Assembly: GCF_000967265.1 (NCBI RefSeq)
Contig: NZ_KQ033884.1
Location: 92,157 to 156,156 of the forward strand
Reading direction: 5' to 3'
DNA from: Bifidobacterium mellis
GTDB lineage: Bacteria > Actinomycetota > Actinomycetes > Actinomycetales > Bifidobacteriaceae
DNA: 64,000 bases
The notes below the pieces were generated by a model that was not told where the DNA came from, ran no database searches, and saw nothing but the letters and a program-made list of their open reading frames with translations. Positions 50,038 to 59,076 of the stretch are shown here, in pieces. Positions within the stretch are counted from its first letter, which is position 1, and each line of letters begins with the position of its first letter. The position numbers and the translations under genes are program-made.

Positions 50038-52290
50038 ATGGAGGATCATCGCGGCGGCCCAAGGATGGGGTCCTATCAGAGTAAATCAAATCGGGGGGTT
50101 TCCCTCAGGTTGGTTTACATGGAGCAGTCCGGGCTGTCCCTTGCTGTCCTCTTCCCAGGGAAAGGTCTGCCGAGGATTGTTCACTGGGGCGATCCGGTGG
50201 CCGATCCGCAGGCCCTTCTGGGAACCTACGATGCCCTGGCCCCGCAGCGGATCTCGGGAGGCCTGGACCTGACGGCTTGGCCCAGCATCCTCCCGACCCA
50301 GTCCGAGGCTTGGACCGGACAGCGCCGACTGTGTGTCAGTCGTGGTGGTGTTGAGGTCTTTTGCTGCTTCCAGGTGGAATCAGTCGATCTGGGTACAGCT
50401 CCGGTCCTGTCCGAGGACTTGACTGCACCGACTTTGACGGTCCGGGCTTGCGACCGGGATCAGGGCGTGGCACTGACCTGGCGTTGCCAGGTGCTGTCGT
50501 CCGGTCTGGTCAGGCAGCGTGCGGACCTGTTCAACATGGATGCGGTCAAAGATTTGGATGTCAACGGCTTGGAGCTGGCTTTTCCTTTGCCGGCTGAGGC
50601 GACCGAGATTCTGACCACCACCGGTCACCACCTGCGCGAGCGCAGTCCGCAACGCCAGCCCTTGACCGTAGGCCGTCTGGAGCGTCCAAGCCTGGTGGGT
50701 CGGCCGGATTTTGATTCCTCCCTGCTCATGTGTGCTGGTCGACCCGGGTTCGGATTCGAGCATGATGAGGTATACACGGTCCACTTGGGCTGGAGCGGCA
50801 ATGGTCTGCTCAGCGCCGAGCGGATTCCTTCGGCTCCCGCCTTGTTGGGCGGCGGTGAGATTCTGATGGCCGGGGAGATCACGCTTCCTCCTGCTGGCGG
50901 TCATTCCGACCAGCCGGCGTATTCCACGCCCTGGCTCTATGGTTCCCGGGGCAAGGGGCTGGACCAGGCGGCCAATAGGTATCATGCTTTCCTTCGGTCC
51001 CTACATCCTGGGTTGGCCTCACGTCCCAGGCCCGTCACCCTGAACACCTGGGAGGCGGTCTACTTCGACCAGTCCTATGACAAGCTGGCCGCCCTGGCCG
51101 AGCAGGCGGCCCGTATAGGCGTGGAGCGCTTTGTCGTTGATGACGGATGGTTCCAGGGCAGGCGTTCGGATGAGGCCGGGCTGGGGGACTGGTCCATCGA
51201 TCGGCAGGTATGGCCCGAGGGGCCTAAGAGCCTGGAAGCCCTGGCCGCCAGGGTGCATCAGCTGGGAATGGAATTCGGCCTCTGGTTCGAGCCCGAGATG
51301 ATCAGTCCGGACTCAAACGTCTTCCGCGATCATCCTGACTGGGCCCTGTCCCCGGGGCCTTCCCGGCTGCCTGTCGAAGGCCGCAACCAGCAGGTCATGG
51401 ATCTGACCAATCCCGATGCCTATGCCCATGTGTTCGATGCCATGGACTCGCTCATTGCGCTTATGGGCATCGACTACATCAAATGGGACCATAATCGTTA
51501 TGTGACCGAGGCCTGCTCTCCCCGGTCAGGACGTCCTGCCGTGCATGCGCAGACCGAGGCGGTCTATGGAATCATGCGTGACCTGAAAACCAGGCATCCC
51601 GGCTTGGAGATTGAGTCCTGCGCTTCAGGGGGCGCCCGCATCGATCTGGGCGTATTGCAATATGCCGACAGGGTCTGGGTCTCGGACTGCGTTGATCCGG
51701 TCGAGCGGGCCGACATCCAGAGGTACACATCCCTGCTGGTGCCGCCGGAGATGATGGGTGAGCATGTGGGTGATTCCCCGTCTCATACCACAGGCCGCGC
51801 CACCTCGCTCGGTCTGCGTGCGGCCACGGCTTTCTTCGGACATATGGGCGTGGAGTGGAACCTGCTCGCTGTACCCCAGGATCAGCTGGATGAGCTGGGG
51901 CGGTGGATCGATCTGTATAAGCGGTGGCGGCTGATGCTGCACACCGGGCATGTAGTCCACGGCGACGCACCGGACCCTGCAGTCCGCTTGGATGGGGTGG
52001 TCTCTGCTGACGGCTCTCAGGCGCTCTACCGCTTCACCCAGTTGACCTCTTCGGTCAATTACCCTCCGCAACCTCTGGCGCTACCCGGCCTTGATCCCGG
52101 TGCTGATTACCGGGTCAGGCCCTTGGATGTCTGCTGTGACCTGGATCGGATCGGCAACGGGCAAAGCCCTCTGACCTGGTGGCGTCCCCAAGGCGTGGTC
52201 CTCCCGGGTGCGGCCTTGGGCGCTCAGGGAATCCGGCCGCCGGTCATCCACCCGGCGGAGGCAGTGATCTTTGAAGCGAGCCGTAGCTGA
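50038..52290 (+). CDS. Alpha-galactosidase, GH36 family
   Basis: Cytoplasmic alpha-galactosidase of 750 residues that splits melibiose, raffinose and stachyose. An N-terminal beta-supersandwich (about 1-330) leads to the (beta/alpha)8 barrel with VDDGWF, EMISPDSN, the nucleophile in KWDHNR (Asp484), ESCASGG and the acid/base in WVSDC (Asp550). No signal peptide. The ATG at 50038 has GGAGG five to six bases upstream. It is convergent with the ROK repressor and shares an upstream motif with the ABC operon, so the three transcription units probably respond to the same sugar. Confidence 0.94.
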   Translation: MEDHRGGPRMGSYQSKSNRGVSLRLVYMEQSGLSLAVLFPGKGLPRIVHWGDPVADPQALLGTYDALAPQRISGGLDLTAWPSILPTQSEAWTGQRRLCVSRGGVEVFCCFQVESVDLGTAPVLSEDLTAPTLTVRACDRDQGVALTWRCQVLSSGLVRQRADLFNMDAVKDLDVNGLELAFPLPAEATEILTTTGHHLRERSPQRQPLTVGRLERPSLVGRPDFDSSLLMCAGRPGFGFEHDEVYTVHLGWSGNGLLSAERIPSAPALLGGGEILMAGEITLPPAGGHSDQPAYSTPWLYGSRGKGLDQAANRYHAFLRSLHPGLASRPRPVTLNTWEAVYFDQSYDKLAALAEQAARIGVERFVVDDGWFQGRRSDEAGLGDWSIDRQVWPEGPKSLEALAARVHQLGMEFGLWFEPEMISPDSNVFRDHPDWALSPGPSRLPVEGRNQQVMDLTNPDAYAHVFDAMDSLIALMGIDYIKWDHNRYVTEACSPRSGRPAVHAQTEAVYGIMRDLKTRHPGLEIESCASGGARIDLGVLQYADRVWVSDCVDPVERADIQRYTSLLVPPEMMGEHVGDSPSHTTGRATSLGLRAATAFFGHMGVEWNLLAVPQDQLDELGRWIDLYKRWRLMLHTGHVVHGDAPDPAVRLDGVVSADGSQALYRFTQLTSSVNYPPQPLALPGLDPGADYRVRPLDVCCDLDRIGNGQSPLTWWRPQGVVLPGAALGAQGIRPPVIHPAEAVIFEASRS

Positions 52291-52312
52291 CTCCGTCCAG
52301 TCGTTTCCCGAT

Positions 52313-53593
52313 TCATTCGGGCTTATCGGCCTCTTCGGGACCCTGCAGGTACCGGGCGATTGCTCTGGCAGCGGGGGCTTGGGCCCAGCGGAGCCAGTCG
52401 CCGTCAATGATTTTCACGGGGACCTCGACCATCTGGCTGTGGCGGAATGAGGCCGTGCCCTTGCGTACGGATTCGATGCATCTCTTCATCAAATATGAAG
52501 TCTCCCCGCCCACCAGAACCTTGTCGGGCAGGGCCACGTTGGCCACCAGGGCGATCAGCACCCCTAGCCGATAGCCGGTCAGATTGAGCAGGGTCTCCGC
52601 CTGCGGCATGTCCTCCTCCAGGTCTTTGACCAACCTGTCAAGGCTGGCGGCCCGCCCGATGGCATGCGAGTACTGTTCAGCCAGGGAACCTGTAGTCAGG
52701 CACTGGGCGCAGCCGCGATGGCCCAAATAGCAGACCGGCCCATCCGGATCCACCAGCTGATGGCCAATCAGCCCAAAACCCTCATCCGGCGAGGAGACGG
52801 GCACGCCGTGCTCGCTTAAGGCATAGCCAATGCCGGATCCCATGGTGATCAGAGCGAATCGGTCCAGCCCGATGCCCTCGCCAAACCATCCTTCGTACAG
52901 GGCCAGGGCATCGAGGTCATTGAAGACCAGACAAGGCAGATCACATGTGTTCTCCATCTCGCTTGCAAGATTAACGGGTTCGCTCCAATGCAGGAAGGGG
53001 GCATAGGTGACGACCCTGTCTCCCTCCGCTCGTCCGCCCAGGGAGATGGCCAGGCCGGAGGGGCTGGGCAGTCCGGCCTGGCTGATCTCGCGCACGCAAT
53101 CCTGAGTAAGGTCTGACAGCATCCTTACGACCTGGCCCGGGCTCCGTTGCCGAATGTGATGACTGTGGGACCGGCCGACGGGTCGGCAGGCCAGGTCCGT
53201 CGCCGTGGCCAGCGCGGTGCCACCGTGAAGGTTTATGCCGATGAAGGTCTTGGCTTCCCGGCGGATGACCAGGGCCTGCTGCGGTCTGCCTACGCTACTG
53301 GGACTAAGCTTGCGGCCATCCTGTCTTCCTGGTTCGTCCGCCTGCAGCAGTGTGCCGGCTTCCCGGATGACCCCGAGATGGGTCAGATCGTTGGTGATGC
53401 GCGATACGGCGCCCTGGGTGAGGTTGAATCGCCGTGCCAGAGCCACTCTGGAGATCGGGCCGTGCTGGAGGATCTCGACGGCGATGCGGTGGGTGTATCT
53501 GGAGGCCGTGAACCAGGCCGGGAACGGCCGTGCTTCCCCTGGGCGGTCAGCGTCCTCGTGATGGTCTGATCCCCGGTTGTCTCTGTCGGCCAC
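52313..53593 (-). CDS. ROK-family transcriptional repressor of the sugar locus
   Basis: 426-residue repressor. It has an N-terminal winged helix-turn-helix (about 28-90, SRVALARRFNLTQGAVSRITNDL) and a ROK sugar-binding domain with degenerate ATP site (GINLHGGTAL). The usual zinc cluster is altered (CYLGHRGCAQC) but retains three cysteines and a histidine. GTG start at 53593 with GAGGAGG upstream. It is convergent with the GH36 gene and divergent from the ABC operon; a shared motif beginning AATTACTTTC lies in both target promoters. An oligosaccharide or a hydrolysis product is the likely inducer. Confidence 0.88.
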   Translation of the reverse strand: MADRDNRGSDHHEDADRPGEARPFPAWFTASRYTHRIAVEILQHGPISRVALARRFNLTQGAVSRITNDLTHLGVIREAGTLLQADEPGRQDGRKLSPSSVGRPQQALVIRREAKTFIGINLHGGTALATATDLACRPVGRSHSHHIRQRSPGQVVRMLSDLTQDCVREISQAGLPSPSGLAISLGGRAEGDRVVTYAPFLHWSEPVNLASEMENTCDLPCLVFNDLDALALYEGWFGEGIGLDRFALITMGSGIGYALSEHGVPVSSPDEGFGLIGHQLVDPDGPVCYLGHRGCAQCLTTGSLAEQYSHAIGRAASLDRLVKDLEEDMPQAETLLNLTGYRLGVLIALVANVALPDKVLVGGETSYLMKRCIESVRKGTASFRHSQMVEVPVKIIDGDWLRWAQAPAARAIARYLQGPEEADKPE

Positions 53594-53637
53594 GGTGCCT
53601 CCTCACGGACAAACCCCTATACTGAACAGCCTACCTT

Positions 53638-53659
53638 AATTACTTTCTTAACGAAAGGA
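53638..53659. promoter_or_regulatory. Candidate ROK operator between repressor and ABC operon
   Basis: The site begins AATTACTTTC, as at 49918, and contains CTTTC-TTAAC-GAAAG as an inverted repeat (53643-53657). It lies 45 bp upstream of the repressor start and 99 bp upstream of the binding-protein start, so it could control both directions. Confidence 0.6.
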
Positions 53660-53757
53660 ACTCGCCAGAGCTGGGAATGAAATATCCCGGTCCCCTATGC
53701 TGGTTCGCAGAATCATCTAGGTCGTTGTTGCCCGTGTGGATGGTAAAGGAGCCAAAC

Positions 53758-55056
53758 ATGAAGGATATTGGCAGTAAGGAAGGATCCGGGCTTGGTCGAA
53801 TATCGGCCTGGATTCGCAACGGAGTCGCCTCACTCCTGGCTCTGTTGACTCTCGTGGCCATGGCGGGCTGCGGTTCCGCGGATTCAAACCTGGTCACTCT
53901 GGATTTCTTCCAGTTCAAGTTCGAGGCCGCCGACCAGTTCAAGGCCATGGTGGCGCAATTCGAGAAGGAGAATCCCGACATCAGGGTGAACATCAACAAT
54001 TCGGCCGACGCCCAGACGGATTTGCGCACCCGTCTGGTCAAAAACCGGGTGCCTGATGTCATTACCTTCAACGGTGATATCAGCTTCGGCATGTTCGCGG
54101 CATCCGGGGTCTTCCATGATTTCACCGACGATCCCCTGGTCAAGGAGCTCAACCCGGGCATGGTGTCGATAGCCAGGAATCTGGTCCAGACCAAGGATCC
54201 TTCGGCCAAGCGCCTGTATGGCCTGCCCTTTGCCGGCAACGCCAGCGGGTACATATACAACAAGACGCTTTGGCGAAAGGCGGGGGTCGACCCTGACAAT
54301 CCGCCGCGCACATGGTCGGAGTTCACGGCAGTCATGGACAGGTTCAAGGATCAGGGCATCGAACCTGTGCAGGGCACTCTCTCCGATTCCTGGACCGCCC
54401 AGGCTCCCTTGGCGTCTCTGGCAGGTACCCTGGTCCCTGAGAGCAGGTACAGGGATCTTCTGGCTGGGAAAACCGATTTCAAGACCCTGTGGACACAGCC
54501 GGCCCGGCGCGAGGTCGAGCTCTTCAGCCATTCCACCGGCGACAAGGGCGTTACCTACCAGCAGGGCACTCAAAACATGGCCAAGGGCAAGGTGGCGATT
54601 CTTCCCCTGGGAACATACGCCATACCGCAAATCAGGATGATTAATCCGGATGTGGACCTCGGATTCGCCCAGATGCCTGCGAATGATTCCCCCTCCCGGC
54701 AGATACTGACGGCTGGTGACGATGTCATGCTGACCATGGGTGCCACCACCAAGCATCCCAAGGAGGCCATGCGGCTGATCCGTTATCTGATGCGGCCCCG
54801 GCAGCTGCGCACGTATGCAAAAGCCCAGACGGCCTTCACGCCGACCAGAAAGGTGGAGGCAGGCGATCCGGCCCTGAACGGGGTTCTTCCCTTCTTCCAG
54901 CAGAACCGACTGGCCGACTTCTGCGACCATTACATTCCCTCTTCCATCAATATCGGCGGCTACCTGCAGACCATGGTCACCAAGGGGGATGTGGATGGCT
55001 TCATCGGTTCCATGCAGAACGAATGGGACAAGGTCCAGGCAAGGAACTTCCAATGA
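53758..55056 (+). CDS. Extracellular sugar-binding lipoprotein of a CUT1 ABC transporter
   Basis: Lipid-anchored solute-binding protein (family 1) of 432 residues. An N-terminal basic region and hydrophobic stretch end in the lipobox LVAMAGC. Mature-domain features typical of the family include [25 protein letters not shown] and a C-terminal block in which the ligand site closes (ASGxxxN type). ATG at 53758 has AAAGGAG seven bases upstream; an open frame begins at 53677 without one. It is the first gene of a three-gene importer operon, with permeases overlapping downstream. The ligand is probably an alpha-galactoside or alpha-glucoside given the flanking hydrolases (inference). Confidence 0.92.
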   Translation: MKDIGSKEGSGLGRISAWIRNGVASLLALLTLVAMAGCGSADSNLVTLDFFQFKFEAADQFKAMVAQFEKENPDIRVNINNSADAQTDLRTRLVKNRVPDVITFNGDISFGMFAASGVFHDFTDDPLVKELNPGMVSIARNLVQTKDPSAKRLYGLPFAGNASGYIYNKTLWRKAGVDPDNPPRTWSEFTAVMDRFKDQGIEPVQGTLSDSWTAQAPLASLAGTLVPESRYRDLLAGKTDFKTLWTQPARREVELFSHSTGDKGVTYQQGTQNMAKGKVAILPLGTYAIPQIRMINPDVDLGFAQMPANDSPSRQILTAGDDVMLTMGATTKHPKEAMRLIRYLMRPRQLRTYAKAQTAFTPTRKVEAGDPALNGVLPFFQQNRLADFCDHYIPSSINIGGYLQTMVTKGDVDGFIGSMQNEWDKVQARNFQ

Positions 55057-56015
55057 TGAAAGGTCGGGATTCATACATGACACAATCCAAGGTCGTCGGC
55101 ATCCGTACTGCTGACGAAGCAGCCAAGGCCGGAAAACGGCCTTCAAGGTTCTCCAACCGCAAGGTGGACCGCGCCTTCTACTGGATGGCTGTCCCTGCGG
55201 CACTGATCTTCACGCTCTTCCTCTATGTGCCCTTCCTCCAGGGTGTGGCCTACTCCTTCACGAATTCGCAGGGATACGGGCGCTATTCGTGGATCGGTTT
55301 CAGGAATTACGGCGCCCTCTTCCGTGACGGCCGCGTGGGCCACGCTTATCTGTTCACTCTGCTGATCGCCATTCTGATCACCCTGTTGGTCAACTTCATC
55401 GCCCTGTTCATCTCGGTGGCGCTGAATGGAAGGATCGCCTTCAAGAACGGGTTCCGGGTCATCTATTTCATCCCCTACACGCTCTCGGTTCTGGTCATCG
55501 GCTATGTCTTCAAGTACATCTTCATGACGCCCCTGCCGGCTCTGGGCAAGGCCCTGGGCATCGGTTGGCTCTCCCAGTCCCTGCTGACCAGCGAGCACTA
55601 TGCATGGATCCCCATCGTCTTCCTCTCGGTCTGGCAGGCGGTGGCGTATTCAACACTGATATATCTGGCGGGTCTGCAGACCATCGACTCGGAGGTCTAT
55701 GAGGCCGCATCCATCGATGGCGCCAACGAGTGGCAGAAATTCTGGAGGATCACCTTCCCCCTGATCGGCCCATTCTTCACCATCAATCTGGTGCTGACTC
55801 TGAAGAATGCCTTCAACACCTTCGATCAGGTGGTGGCCCTGACCGCAGGGGGACCGGATTCCAAGACCGAAACAGTCACCTACCTCATCTACAAGGGCGG
55901 CCTTACCGGAGGGGAGTACGCCTACCAGACAGCGAACGCGGTCATGTTCTTCATCGTCCTGGCCGTGATTGCGTTCATCCAGCTGGGCATTTCCAGAAGA
56001 GGGGAGAAGATCTGA
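55053..56015 (+). CDS. Sugar ABC transporter permease (MalF/UgpA type)
   Basis: 320-residue inner-membrane permease with six helices. The EAA loop with [21 protein letters not shown] lies at about residues 215-235. The start ATG at 55053 overlaps the binding-protein stop as ATGA, with AAGGAA seven bases before. A second ATG follows immediately, and one at 55077 is a further possibility. It partners with the next gene. No ATP-binding subunit lies in the operon, so a shared MsmK-like ATPase elsewhere must energise it, as is common for CUT1 systems. Confidence 0.92.
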   Translation: MMKGRDSYMTQSKVVGIRTADEAAKAGKRPSRFSNRKVDRAFYWMAVPAALIFTLFLYVPFLQGVAYSFTNSQGYGRYSWIGFRNYGALFRDGRVGHAYLFTLLIAILITLLVNFIALFISVALNGRIAFKNGFRVIYFIPYTLSVLVIGYVFKYIFMTPLPALGKALGIGWLSQSLLTSEHYAWIPIVFLSVWQAVAYSTLIYLAGLQTIDSEVYEAASIDGANEWQKFWRITFPLIGPFFTINLVLTLKNAFNTFDQVVALTAGGPDSKTETVTYLIYKGGLTGGEYAYQTANAVMFFIVLAVIAFIQLGISRRGEKI

Positions 56016-56016
56016 G

Positions 56017-56916
56017 ATGGCACAGACAGCGCTTATGCAGCCGCAGACACCGGCACGATCAGCAGGAAGAGGGGGAAGGCGGCATGGGGGATTCCCGGGG
56101 TCGCGCCTCAAGAGGGTCAACTGGTGGCTGACGGCCACCGTGGCTGTCCTCTCCCTGACGATTCTCGTGCCGCTCTACTTCACCGTGGTCACGGCTCTGA
56201 AGACCCCTGCGGAGGCCGGAACCTTCAGCCTGCCCTCTTCCTGGCAGTGGCACAATTTCGCCGATGCCTGGAACAAGGTCAACTATCCCAAGGCCGCGCT
56301 GAATTCGGCCATCGTCACGGTCTGCGCAGTGGCACTCACCCTGCTGACCAACACCTTCGTGGCCTATGCCGTGGCCAGGAATATGGACAAGCGCTTCTTC
56401 CGCTTCCTCTACTACTTCTTCATCGCGGCCATGTTCGTCCCCTTCCCCGTGGTCATGCTTCCCATCGCCAAGCAGTTCGGCAGCTGGCACCTGGACAACG
56501 TACCCGGTCTGATCCTGCTCTACGTGGTGTTGGGCCTGGGCACCAACCTCTTCATCGCCACGGGGTTCATCCGATCCATCCCCACCGCTCTTGAGGAGGC
56601 CGCCCGCCTGGATGGCGCAGGCACCTGGAGGATATTCTGGACCATCATCTTCCCCCTGATGGGTCCGATCAATGCGACCATCGCCATCACCACGGCCCTC
56701 TGGGCCTGGAACGATTTCCTCATGCCGCTGATCGTTTTGACGGATCAGACCAGCCAGACCATCCCTCTGGCGCAGTATGTCTTCAGCTCCCAGTTCGCCA
56801 CCAACTACCCGATGGCCTTCTCCAGCTACCTGATGGCCCTGGCGCCCATCCTGATCGTCTACCTGTTTGCGCAGAAGTGGGTCATCAGCGGCGTCATGAG
56901 AGGAGCTGTCAAGTAG
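56017..56916 (+). CDS. Sugar ABC transporter permease (MalG/UgpE type)
   Basis: 299-residue permease with six helices, second of the importer. The EAA loop is visible as EEAARLDGAGTWRIFWTIIFPLMGP near residues 190-215. The ATG at 56017 lies one base after the upstream stop; GGGGAG is about ten bases before. The N-terminus is basic (RGGRRHGG). Gene order SBP-permease-permease-GH13 points to a maltose/isomaltose or alpha-galactoside import system. Confidence 0.92.
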   Translation: MAQTALMQPQTPARSAGRGGRRHGGFPGSRLKRVNWWLTATVAVLSLTILVPLYFTVVTALKTPAEAGTFSLPSSWQWHNFADAWNKVNYPKAALNSAIVTVCAVALTLLTNTFVAYAVARNMDKRFFRFLYYFFIAAMFVPFPVVMLPIAKQFGSWHLDNVPGLILLYVVLGLGTNLFIATGFIRSIPTALEEAARLDGAGTWRIFWTIIFPLMGPINATIAITTALWAWNDFLMPLIVLTDQTSQTIPLAQYVFSSQFATNYPMAFSSYLMALAPILIVYLFAQKWVISGVMRGAVK

Positions 56917-57003
56917 CCCCGCCATGACAGGCAGTCAGGTCAGCCTATAGTGGAGGTCACAGAACAAGGAAGTCCCAGGAACCCAATCTTCGTGAGGAGG
57001 ACC

Positions 57004-58914
57004 ATGACCCAGGAAGAACGCATGCAGCTGCCCGATCGGGTACGGACCAACGGAGCCACCCCCAATCCCTGGTGGGCCAACGCGGTGGTCTATCAGATCT
57101 ATCCGCGGTCCTTCCAGGACACCAACGGTGATGGCTACGGCGACCTGCCGGGCATCACGCAGCGGCTGGACTACCTGGCCGATCTGGGCGTGGACGTGAT
57201 CTGGCTCAGTCCGGTCTACAAGTCCCCCCAGGACGACAACGGCTACGACATCGCCGATTACCAGGACATTGACCCCATCTTCGGCACCATGGACGATATG
57301 GACGAGCTTCTGGACCAGGCCCACCGGCGGGGGATCAAGGTGGTCATGGACCTGGTGGTCAACCACACCTCGGATGAGCACGCCTGGTTCCAGGCCTCCC
57401 GCAACAAGGAGGACCCACACGCCGACTGGTACTGGTGGCGGCCCGCCAAGGCCGGCCACGAACCCGGCACCCCTGGTGCAGAGCCCAACCAATGGGGGTC
57501 CTACTTTGGAGGCTCCGCCTGGCAGTACGATCCGCAGCGCGGCGAATATTACCTGCACCTGTTCTCCAGGAAGCAGCCCGACCTCAACTGGGAGAACCCC
57601 CAGGTCCGGCAGGCCGTCTTCGACATGATGAACTGGTGGATGGACCGGGGCATCGACGGATTCCGCATGGATGTGATCGTCATGATCTCCAAGACCGTCG
57701 ACTCCGAGGGCCGCCTGCCCGGCGAAGACGGATCGGCCATTGCTGACGGCCCCGTGGGGCCTGAGGGGTACTCGTCCTCGGTGCCCTTCTGCGTGGACGG
57801 CCCCAGGCTGGATGAGTTCCTCCAAGAGATGCGCAGCCAGGTCTTCCAGAGTCGGCAGGGTTACCTGACCGTGGGGGAGGCTCCCAGTCTGGCGCCTGCC
57901 CGCAGCGGGCAGATCACCGACCCGGCCAACCACGAGCTGGACATGCTCTTCCTCTTCACCCAGACCGAGGTTGACACCGGGGACAGCAAGTGGGACATCC
58001 GTCCCTTCCGGGTTCCCCGGCTCAAGGCTGCCATGGACGAGCAGCAGCAGGCTGTGGCCAAGGCCGGATGGGCCAGCCTCTACTTCGACAACCACGATCA
58101 GCCCAGGATCGTCTCCCGCTGGGGCGACACATCCAGCGAGGAACTGCGCTCGCGTTCGGCCAAGGCCCTGGGGCTCCTCCTGCACATGCACCGGGGGACC
58201 CCCTACATCTATCAGGGCGAGGAGCTGGGCATGACCAATGCCGGCTTCACCAGCCTCGACCAGTACCAGGATCTGGAGTCCATCAACCTCTACCATCAGC
58301 GGGTCGATCAGGCGCACGAGCAGGATCCGGAGTCCATGATGGCCGCCCTGGCCTATATGAGCCGCGACAACGCCCGCACCCCCATGCAGTGGGACTCCAC
58401 CAAGTTCGCCGGCTTCACGGCTCCATACGCTCCCAAGGAGCCCTGGCTGGCCGTCAATCCCAATAGGGACAAGGTCAACGCCAAGACCGAGCTGCGTGAC
58501 CCGGACTCGGTCCTGGCCTTCTACCGGGAGCTGATCCGCCTGCGTCACACCAATCCGGTCGTAGCGGCCGGCGACTTCACCCTTCTGGATCCGGATGCGG
58601 ACCAGATTTACTCATTCACCCGTTCCCTGGACCAGGCGCCCGAGCCCAAGTCGGGACCCGAGGCTGCCAGCGTTCTGGATGCCCTGCCCTGCCAGCGCCT
58701 TCTGGTTGTGGTCAATCTGAGCAGCCGCCCGGCCTCACTGCCGCCTGAAACCGCCGCACTTCTGGGCCTGGACCAAACCGGATTCACCTCCATGGCCCTC
58801 GGAGCGGTGGACCCCGATCGGATCCTCATATCCACCTACAGACCGGAGCAAACCGCCAGCTCCCTGCTGACCGGCCGCCTCTCCCCCTGGGAGGGCTTCG
58901 TCTACCGACTCTGA
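57004..58914 (+). CDS. Alpha-glucosidase/oligo-1,6-glucosidase, GH13
   Basis: Cytoplasmic exo-acting glycosidase of 636 residues. (Beta/alpha)8 barrel with the GH13 conserved regions DLVVNHTSDEH, GFRMDV (nucleophile Asp223), VGEAPS (acid/base Glu292) and DNHDQPR (Asp365). QPDLNWENP is a signature of oligo-1,6-glucosidase/alpha-glucosidase members. The ATG at 57004 has GAGGAGG closely upstream; the longer frame starting at 56950 lacks protein homology. It follows the permease gene by 87 bp and probably belongs to the same operon. Substrates may be isomaltose, panose, sucrose or trehalulose; sequence does not separate these. Confidence 0.93.
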   Translation: MTQEERMQLPDRVRTNGATPNPWWANAVVYQIYPRSFQDTNGDGYGDLPGITQRLDYLADLGVDVIWLSPVYKSPQDDNGYDIADYQDIDPIFGTMDDMDELLDQAHRRGIKVVMDLVVNHTSDEHAWFQASRNKEDPHADWYWWRPAKAGHEPGTPGAEPNQWGSYFGGSAWQYDPQRGEYYLHLFSRKQPDLNWENPQVRQAVFDMMNWWMDRGIDGFRMDVIVMISKTVDSEGRLPGEDGSAIADGPVGPEGYSSSVPFCVDGPRLDEFLQEMRSQVFQSRQGYLTVGEAPSLAPARSGQITDPANHELDMLFLFTQTEVDTGDSKWDIRPFRVPRLKAAMDEQQQAVAKAGWASLYFDNHDQPRIVSRWGDTSSEELRSRSAKALGLLLHMHRGTPYIYQGEELGMTNAGFTSLDQYQDLESINLYHQRVDQAHEQDPESMMAALAYMSRDNARTPMQWDSTKFAGFTAPYAPKEPWLAVNPNRDKVNAKTELRDPDSVLAFYRELIRLRHTNPVVAAGDFTLLDPDADQIYSFTRSLDQAPEPKSGPEAASVLDALPCQRLLVVVNLSSRPASLPPETAALLGLDQTGFTSMALGAVDPDRILISTYRPEQTASSLLTGRLSPWEGFVYRL

Positions 58915-59076
58915 GGAAAACCCCGCCGTCGGCACGCTTTCCAGGCTAGAGTGGAAGTCAGCGATGCCCTGATGGGCCTGTGCGGACCGGTCGGGTCCGC
59001 GGGTCCCGGGGCGATGGGTTCGCGCTGTGGTCAATCCCGACGATTCCGGCGCGGACGGGAAAAGAAAGCGGGTTGC

